From: Desulfovibrio sp. JC010
GTDB taxonomy: Bacteria > Desulfobacterota > Desulfovibrionia > Desulfovibrionales > Desulfovibrionaceae
DNA: 64,000 nucleotides
Reading direction: 5' to 3'
Assembly (NCBI RefSeq): GCF_010470675.1
Contig: NZ_VOIQ01000018.1
Span: 1 to 64,000 of the forward strand
Positions 59,107 through 64,000 of the stretch are shown piece by piece; position 1 is the first letter of the stretch; each line of letters begins with the position of its first letter. Both the position numbers and the translations under genes were made by a program. The notes below the pieces were generated by a model, which was not told the origin of the DNA, searched no databases, and was given only the letters and a program-made list of their open reading frames with translations.

Positions 59107-59139
59107 ATCCCCACCAGCGTATTTTACGATGATGGGGAT
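59099..59139 (-). terminator. Terminator of the mntA/hepT pair
   Basis: Stem 59107-59120 with 59126-59139 pairs at 12 of 14 positions. On the minus strand it is followed by eight T's. Confidence 0.8.
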
Positions 59140-59160
59140 AAAAAATGTCTGAAATTGAAT

Positions 59161-59466
59161 TTAGATTAATTTCCACTCCACTCCAAATTCACGGATATGT
59201 TCCAGCAATTTCTCACTGCTGATGGTACGGTAAAGAACGATATCCACCCGCTGCGGAATGGAAGTCTGCTCAATGGCATCGATGATTGCGGCTTGATCTG
59301 TCATGGAAATTTTATCACCGATAAGCACCAGATCGATATCCGATTCAGTGGTATAACTGCCCATTGCCCTTGATCCGAAAAGAATTACTCTCTCAACCCG
59401 CTCATATGCGGATAGGATCTCAAGCAACTTTTGCTTATGGCGCAGGGCAATGCCGTCATCGTTCAC
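59161..59466 (-). CDS. mntA: MntA-type nucleotidyltransferase antitoxin
   Basis: A minimal nucleotidyltransferase with the signature GSRAMGSYTTESDIDLVL (GSx10DxD). I choose GTG 59466, which has GGAGA upstream and overlaps the hepT stop; an ATG at 59487 is the alternative. In known HEPN/MNT pairs the MNT protein adenylylates a Tyr of the HEPN toxin and so neutralises it. It is 101 residues, normal for the family. Confidence 0.87.
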   Translation of the reverse strand: MNDDGIALRHKQKLLEILSAYERVERVILFGSRAMGSYTTESDIDLVLIGDKISMTDQAAIIDAIEQTSIPQRVDIVLYRTISSEKLLEHIREFGVEWKLI

Positions 59467-59878
59467 CGGAATTCTCCAGCCTTGCACTTAAAGTACGACC
59501 TAATCCCTTTAGCAACGGCAGATATTCATTAATGATTGCCTGCTGCGCTTCGAGAGCCACCTTTTCCTCATAAACATGAACCAGAAGGTTGCGTTTAGTT
59601 AAAGCCTGCAGAAAAGATTCACACTCAGATTCACTCAAATATTTGGCTTCAAAAGCACCCCGAATTACCGAACGAGGGCTGTTGTAATCGAAGCCTTCAA
59701 AAAACAGTAAATCTTTAAGGGTTTTCCATGCCAGCTCGAAAGTAAATTCAAAGGTCTTGATCAGTCCGGAACGCTCAAGGTTACTGAAACTCTCTTGCGC
59801 GCAGCCCAGCTCAAGCTCATTTAAAGCCCTGCTGAAATTTTCAAAACGCTGCTGCCAGCGCACTTCCTGCCTGTTCAT
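59456..59878 (-). CDS. hepT: HepT-type HEPN RNase toxin (HI0074-like)
   Basis: A 140-residue helical HEPN protein of the HI0074 'nucleotidyltransferase substrate-binding' type (FEFTFELAWKTLKDLL.., SPRSVIRGAFEAK). The RX4HXY active motif is intact as RNLLVHVY, with the Tyr that MntA would modify. It is followed, overlapping by 11 bases, by mntA. The pair thus looks functional. It acts on RNA or tRNA in studied cases; the target here is unknown. Confidence 0.87.
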   Translation of the reverse strand: MNRQEVRWQQRFENFSRALNELELGCAQESFSNLERSGLIKTFEFTFELAWKTLKDLLFFEGFDYNSPRSVIRGAFEAKYLSESECESFLQALTKRNLLVHVYEEKVALEAQQAIINEYLPLLKGLGRTLSARLENSGER

Positions 59879-59948
59879 CGCAACTCATCCTCCGTATTAA
59901 CAGTTATAACATAGCTATGCTTTGCGATTCATTCAAGATGTTTGAAGA

Positions 59949-60788
59949 CTAATGAGACAAACGATAAACAATGTTATCAAGGGGGCCATAATCTTTATAA
60001 AGTATGCTTGAGGTAGGAATATTAATTTCACGACCTTTTACATTCAACAATATACCGTGCTTACTTTCAAAAAGAAGATCACCACATAAAACTTTATTAT
60101 TTGTGAGATGAACTACTACCGTAGATTTTGTTTTTTTAGGAGGAACTTTCCCTCTTACCCATACTACTTTCGAACTTTTATCACCGCTGTCTCGTAATAA
60201 AGGCAAACATAATAGATTAAAAAATAAATATAAAAAACAAAAAGCAACAGCTAATCTAATCAAAAAACGAGGACTTAAATAATAAAAATAACCACAAACA
60301 AAAGCGATAAAAATAAAACCAATGATAAATGACAACAAGTTAAAAACAAAAGATAAAAAATAAATAAGTAAAAAAACAAGTACGCAGATAACAAATATTT
60401 TTGTTTTTAACCTAAACACAACAATTTTCTTAATTGTTAACAGCATCCTTCCAAATAGATTAAAAAAATCATCAAAGACAACAAATAGAGATGACATCAC
60501 AAAAGTAAAAACAGTAAGAATCGACTTGGCAGGCAACAAACTATAATCAGCAGCATCTCTATCATACACTGAAAAAAAACCTTTATACCCCAAACCATCA
60601 ATGACTGCACGTAATACAAGTTTATCAACAATTAAATATGTAAATGTTGTAAGAGCTACAAATACTAAAACATCATTTGCAGTAATCATCTGAGCATTAT
60701 ATGGACGTAACTTTCTTCTAAAATCAAAATCCTTACAGGGAAGACTATTATCTTTAAATATTTCTATTATTTTTGAATATATATTCAT
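59949..60788 (-). CDS. AT-rich multi-pass membrane protein, unknown
   Basis: No family is recognised. I use ATG 60788 (AGGA upstream; an ATG 18 bases earlier lacks it). The 279-residue product has a polar N-terminus, then five or six hydrophobic helices (for example VLVFVALTTFTYLIVDKLVL and CVLVFLLIYFLSFVFNLLSF). It ends in a soluble C-terminal domain of about 75 residues (STVVVHLTNNKVLCGDLLFE..). Codon use is far more AT-rich than in core genes, and it sits between a toxin-antitoxin pair and a tRNA gene, all signs of acquired DNA. Confidence 0.7.
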   Translation of the reverse strand: MNIYSKIIEIFKDNSLPCKDFDFRRKLRPYNAQMITANDVLVFVALTTFTYLIVDKLVLRAVIDGLGYKGFFSVYDRDAADYSLLPAKSILTVFTFVMSSLFVVFDDFFNLFGRMLLTIKKIVVFRLKTKIFVICVLVFLLIYFLSFVFNLLSFIIGFIFIAFVCGYFYYLSPRFLIRLAVAFCFLYLFFNLLCLPLLRDSGDKSSKVVWVRGKVPPKKTKSTVVVHLTNNKVLCGDLLFESKHGILLNVKGREINIPTSSILYKDYGPLDNIVYRLSH

Positions 60789-60823
60789 TGAGAATCCTAT
60801 GGTCATTTTTTATATACAATCCA

Positions 60824-60856
60824 AAAAAAAGACCCAATCTTTCGATTGGGCCTTTC
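60824..60856 (-). terminator. Terminator of tRNA-fMet
   Basis: CCCAATC (60833-60839) pairs with GATTGGG (60844-60850). On the minus strand it is followed by CTTTTTTTT. Confidence 0.8.
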
Positions 60857-60869
60857 TGATGAAGCATGG

Positions 60870-60946
<77 letters not shown>

Positions 60947-61039
60947 TCACTGTGAGAGCATGTCTACATGTCCAGCCCTACCCTGTCAACAACAAATAAA
61001 ATTATTTTTAAATTATTTTAACTATTATTCTTTTTTGCT

Positions 61040-61924
61040 TTATTTCCGACGCTTAAAATACTGAATGAGCGTTCGGCGCAATCCTTCCAGCAGTTCCGTA
61101 TCCACATTCCACGAATGCCAATATAACGAAACAGGAACCCTCCCCTGCGGCACAACCTCCACCAATTGTCCGGATTTCAATTTGTCTTCCACCTGAAATT
61201 CGGGAACCATACCGTAAGCAAGCTCCCGGCAGATAATATCCACGAATGACTCTGTTGACGGAACATAAAATATAGGATGCGTCACTGTTTCACCCGGAAA
61301 AACCTTTGCCAGCATCTGAGACTGGGTTTCATCCTTACGGTTAAAAACAGCTGCCGGGGCTTTCTCCACTGTCTCATGATTAAATCCATCTTTGAACCAT
61401 CGTTCGCAAAAGTCCGGGGTAGCCAGACACAGGTAGTCAAATGTGGCCAGATAGTCACTGCGGCAACCTTTAACCGATCTCGCCCCGGTGCCGACACACC
61501 CGACCACCTCCCCGCGGCGGAGCATTTCATGGGTCCGGTTTTCATCATCCACATAAAGATCGAGCAGGACATTGTGCTCTTTCAAAAAATCTTCCAAAGC
61601 ATCCAGAAACCACGAGGCCAGACTGTCCGCATTCACCCCCACGGGCAGGGTCACAAATTCACCGCTTGGATTAAACCCCATGGAATCGCCGAGTTCGTGC
61701 TCCATAAGCCGGATTGTGCGCAGGTGTTTGATCAGCTTGCGCCCGTCTTCGGTGGGTTCCGGGGGCGTGGAACGCACCACCAGCACCCGGCCAAGCTGCT
61801 CCTCAAAATTTCGTATACGCTGGGATACTGCGGACTGGGAAATATTCAATTTCAAGGCGGCCTTATCAAAGCCGCCCTCTTCAATAACCGCTGCCAGTGC
61901 TTCCAGAAAAATATTATCAAGCAT
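61040..61924 (-). CDS. argP: LysR-type regulator ArgP (LysG)
   Basis: A 294-residue LysR regulator starting at ATG 61924 (MLDNIFLEALAAVIEEGGF) with AAGG upstream. The winged helix reads DKAALKLNISQSAVSQRIRNFEEQLGRVLVVR, close to ArgP/LysG, which switch on ArgO/LysE exporters in response to Arg or Lys. It is divergent from the LysE/ArgO-type exporter, the classical pairing, with a palindrome between. Confidence 0.9.
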   Translation of the reverse strand: MLDNIFLEALAAVIEEGGFDKAALKLNISQSAVSQRIRNFEEQLGRVLVVRSTPPEPTEDGRKLIKHLRTIRLMEHELGDSMGFNPSGEFVTLPVGVNADSLASWFLDALEDFLKEHNVLLDLYVDDENRTHEMLRRGEVVGCVGTGARSVKGCRSDYLATFDYLCLATPDFCERWFKDGFNHETVEKAPAAVFNRKDETQSQMLAKVFPGETVTHPIFYVPSTESFVDIICRELAYGMVPEFQVEDKLKSGQLVEVVPQGRVPVSLYWHSWNVDTELLEGLRRTLIQYFKRRK

Positions 61925-61933
61925 GACCTTACC

Positions 61934-61948
61934 ATAAGTCAAACTTAT
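61934..61948. promoter_or_regulatory. Probable ArgP operator
   Basis: ATAAGT-CAA-ACTTAT is a perfect 6-3-6 inverted repeat of the T-N11-A type bound by LysR regulators. It lies 10 bases ahead of argP and 75 bases ahead of the exporter, placed to control both. Confidence 0.6.
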
Positions 61949-62022
61949 CAGAAATGAAAATGTTTAATTTTACTAATTTCAATCAGCACCATATATTCCT
62001 GAAAAACAACACGGAGAAAACA

Positions 62023-62643
62023 ATGTCAGCACTTATTCCATATATGCAGGGATTCGGGACCGGAGCGGGATTGATTATTGCCATCGGGGCGCAGAATGCT
62101 TTTGTGCTCACCCAGAGCATTAGAAAGAACCATCACCTGACCGTCTGTCTGGTCTGTTCTATCTGTGATGCCTTATTGATCACCCTGGGTGTGTTGGGAA
62201 CCGGAGAATTAATCGCTTCCAATCCCATGCTGCTCAAACCTGCTGCATGGGGCGGGGCCGCCTTCCTTGCGTGGTATGGATTCGGTTCGTTCCGCTCTGC
62301 CCTGAAAGGCGGTCAGCTGGAAACCGGAGAAATTGCCAAGTCAGGAATAAAATCCATGATCCTGCTGACACTTTCCATCACCCTGCTCAACCCGCACGTT
62401 TATCTGGATACGGTGGTCATGCTCGGTTCCATCAGCGGGCAGTATGACGGTATGGAACGTTATATGTTCGGATTCGGTGCCATGTCCGCATCTTTTGCAT
62501 GGTTTTATACGCTCGGACTGGGAGGAAGGGCACTGGCTCCTTTATTCAAAAAACCGGGCACATGGCGGGTGCTGGATAGCGCGGTCTGCCTGACCATGTG
62601 GGTAATTGCATACCATCTGGCAGAAAAGGCCATGAGTGTGTAG
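62023..62643 (+). CDS. argO: LysE/ArgO-family basic amino-acid exporter
   Basis: ATG 62023 has CGGAGA upstream and starts MSALIPYMQGFGTGAGLIIAIGAQNAFVLTQSIRKN, the signature of ArgO/LysE. Six membrane helices fill the 206 residues, with LLTLSITLLNPHVYLDTVVMLGS in the centre. It exports arginine or lysine. An open frame begins upstream at 61954, but it overlaps the operator region and lacks a binding site. Confidence 0.92.
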   Translation: MSALIPYMQGFGTGAGLIIAIGAQNAFVLTQSIRKNHHLTVCLVCSICDALLITLGVLGTGELIASNPMLLKPAAWGGAAFLAWYGFGSFRSALKGGQLETGEIAKSGIKSMILLTLSITLLNPHVYLDTVVMLGSISGQYDGMERYMFGFGAMSASFAWFYTLGLGGRALAPLFKKPGTWRVLDSAVCLTMWVIAYHLAEKAMSV

Positions 62644-62751
62644 CACTTGATTTTGCTTTCCCGGTTGATATTTTTTCCCCTGTGCCGTAAATTTTAAAGA
62701 ATCGGATAATTCATTCCGAATTTTTAAATCCTGCCAGCAGGGGAGAAAAGT

Positions 62752-64000
62752 ATGTCAAATCCCGGTAAAAAGCGGCTCTCGGTGTTTACCCTTTCCATGA
62801 TGACCGTGGCCGCTGTCTGCAGCCTGCGCGGGCTGCCCATGATGGCCCGGGAAGGTCTTTCCATGATCTTCTACATTCTTTTCTCTACCCTGATATTCCT
62901 CATCCCGGCCTCACTGGTTGCAGCGGAGCTGGGCGGTGCATTCTCTAAAGAATCCGGGGGCGTGTATACATGGGTCAAAGCGGCCTTCGGCTCACGATGG
63001 GGATTTACGGCAATCTGGCTGCAGTGGATTCAGAATGTTGTCTGGTATCCCACGGTTCTGGGTTTCGGGGCCGGAGCACTGGCCTACCTGTTCATGGACC
63101 CCGGCATGGCCGACAGCGGAGTTTATACCGGCTCAGTCATCCTGATCGCTTATTGGGGGGCCACCTTCATCACCCTTGCAGGGACTGATCTGGTCAGCAA
63201 GGTCACCAAATACGGGGTACTGCTGGGAACCGTGCTTCCGGGATTGCTGGTCATTATCCTCGGTCTACTCTGGGTGAATATGGGCAACCCGCTGGAATTC
63301 ATGCAGGTCTCTCCTGCTCTTGAAGCAGCGGAAAAAGCCGCCGGAGAACTGCCCCACGCAAGGCTTTTCCCCAGCATAACCGGGCTGGGCAGCGTTGCCT
63401 TTCTGGCCGGGATCATACTTCTTTTTGCCGGGGTGGAAGTCCACGCCGTCCACGCCAACGAACTTGAAGACCCCGGCAAGCAATTCCCGGAATCCATGTT
63501 TCTGGCGGCGGCCATAATCTTCCTGCTCTTCACCCTTGGATCACTTTCCGTGGCAGCGGTAATTCCGGCCAGTGAAATCAGCCTGACCGCCGGACTCATG
63601 CAGGCTTTTGAAATGCTGCTTGCCAAATTCAACCTTGATTTCATAACCCCGCTGATCGGGCTTCTGGTGGCCTTCGGATCAATCGGCGGGGTCATGTCAT
63701 GGATCAGCGGTCCCAGCCGGGGACTGCTGCATACTGCGGATCAGGGCGAACTCCCGCCAATCATGGCAAAGACCAACAAGAACGGCATGCCCATCAACAT
63801 ACTCATGATTCAGGCTGTGATCGTCAGCCTGCTCGCCGGGCTTTATTTCATCATGGATAACGTCAGCGTGGCTTTTTTTATGATTTCGGCCATGACCGTC
63901 ACCCTCTATCTGGTCATGTACATCCTGATGTACGCCGCAGCAATAAAACTGCGCTACACCCGGCCGGACCTGCCGAGAACTTACAAGGTTCCGGGCGGAC
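62752..64000 (+). CDS. APC-family amino-acid transporter (GadC/YjeM-like), cut by window edge
   Basis: GGGGAGAAAAGT precedes ATG 62752, and the frame is open for 416 codons to the last base. It is an APC-superfamily protein with KKRLSVFTLSMMTVAAVCSL in helix 1, AAELGGAFSKESGGVYTWV (the conserved loop of the GadC group) in helix 2-3, and GVEVHAVHANELEDPGKQFP in helix 6. GSIGGVMSWISGPSRGLL follows. At least ten helices are visible. Glutamate/GABA or similar antiport is typical; the substrate is unproven. The C-terminus is outside the window. Confidence 0.85.
   Translation, partial: MSNPGKKRLSVFTLSMMTVAAVCSLRGLPMMAREGLSMIFYILFSTLIFLIPASLVAAELGGAFSKESGGVYTWVKAAFGSRWGFTAIWLQWIQNVVWYPTVLGFGAGALAYLFMDPGMADSGVYTGSVILIAYWGATFITLAGTDLVSKVTKYGVLLGTVLPGLLVIILGLLWVNMGNPLEFMQVSPALEAAEKAAGELPHARLFPSITGLGSVAFLAGIILLFAGVEVHAVHANELEDPGKQFPESMFLAAAIIFLLFTLGSLSVAAVIPASEISLTAGLMQAFEMLLAKFNLDFITPLIGLLVAFGSIGGVMSWISGPSRGLLHTADQGELPPIMAKTNKNGMPINILMIQAVIVSLLAGLYFIMDNVSVAFFMISAMTVTLYLVMYILMYAAAIKLRYTRPDLPRTYKVPGG

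Noticed and set aside
59019-59132. 37-residue basic protein on the plus strand
   Set aside because: No ribosome-binding site, and its end runs through the terminator hairpin of the mntA/hepT pair.
58988-59176. 62-residue minus-strand frame
   Set aside because: It also crosses the hairpin and overlaps the mntA stop; no domain or binding site.

Overview
The window reads as chromosome of an anaerobic, Gram-negative Desulfovibrionota bacterium, most like a marine Desulfovibrio/Maridesulfovibrio. This is inferred from gene content: an Orp-type pair of ferredoxin-bearing MinD ATPases behind a sigma-54 promoter, a phenylacetate-CoA ligase/ACT-protein pair, LpxI-type lipid A synthesis, complete Tol-Pal and Bam/Lol modules, and two families of dispersed palindromic repeats. 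No sulfate-reduction gene lies in the window, so the genus is not proven.

Layout. 1-170: start of an IS transposase running off the left edge. 216-680: pgpA. 760-5045 (minus): tolQ-tolR-tolA-tolB-pal. 5074-8347 (minus): sirtuin, PHP phosphoesterase, bifunctional nuclease, miaB. 8422-11707 (minus): an Rhs polymorphic-toxin locus with the active tip/immunity cassette and a second, displaced cassette between matching repeats. 11896-14079 (minus): zinc-ribbon protein, gpmI, rsfS. 14354-16438 (plus): a Phe-rich leader peptide and attenuator, paaK and a tandem-ACT protein. 16695-23738: rtcB, glycosyltransferase, Hpt protein, kup, an adenylylsulfate-kinase-like gene and an APH-fold kinase. 23972-25640 (minus): PfkB kinase, cutA, small c-type cytochrome. 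25755-28197 (plus): nth-tgt-ydcF. 28203-28370: transposase remnant. 28396-34633 (minus): small Cys-rich secreted protein, YihY, AsmA, DUF89. 34774-37280 (plus): sigma-54 promoter, 28-residue gene, two MinD/ferredoxin ATPases, CGGC protein, FmdB zinc ribbon. 37487-47448 (minus): lysS-lolC-lolD-bamA-ompH-lpxD-fabZ-lpxA-lpxI. 47589-48482: three tandem complete tRNA-Asn transcription units. 48559-51174: cereblon-like CULT protein, pyk, Skp-like lipoprotein. 51351-58752: Na/Pi cotransporter, unknown secreted protein, orphan PAS histidine kinase, Fe alcohol dehydrogenase, DUF4301. 59161-60946: MntA/HepT-type pair, AT-rich membrane protein, initiator tRNA. 61040-64000: argP, argO-like exporter and an amino-acid antiporter cut by the right edge.

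Three parts stand out. First, the paaK leader encodes a 19-residue peptide with eight Phe codons, followed by four mutually pairing segments ending in a terminator: a classical phenylalanine attenuator. It implies that this ligase and its ACT partner serve phenylalanine synthesis from phenylacetate rather than degradation. Second, the Rhs locus carries two cassettes of about 0.9 kb, each bounded by an identical 80-bp repeat upstream and a near-identical hairpin downstream. Both encode a Gly-rich hydrophobic tip and a small membrane protein with two CxxC knuckles. Third, a prokaryotic CULT-domain protein sits beside the tRNA-Asn array.

All starts, functions and structures were read by eye; nothing was searched or folded by program.
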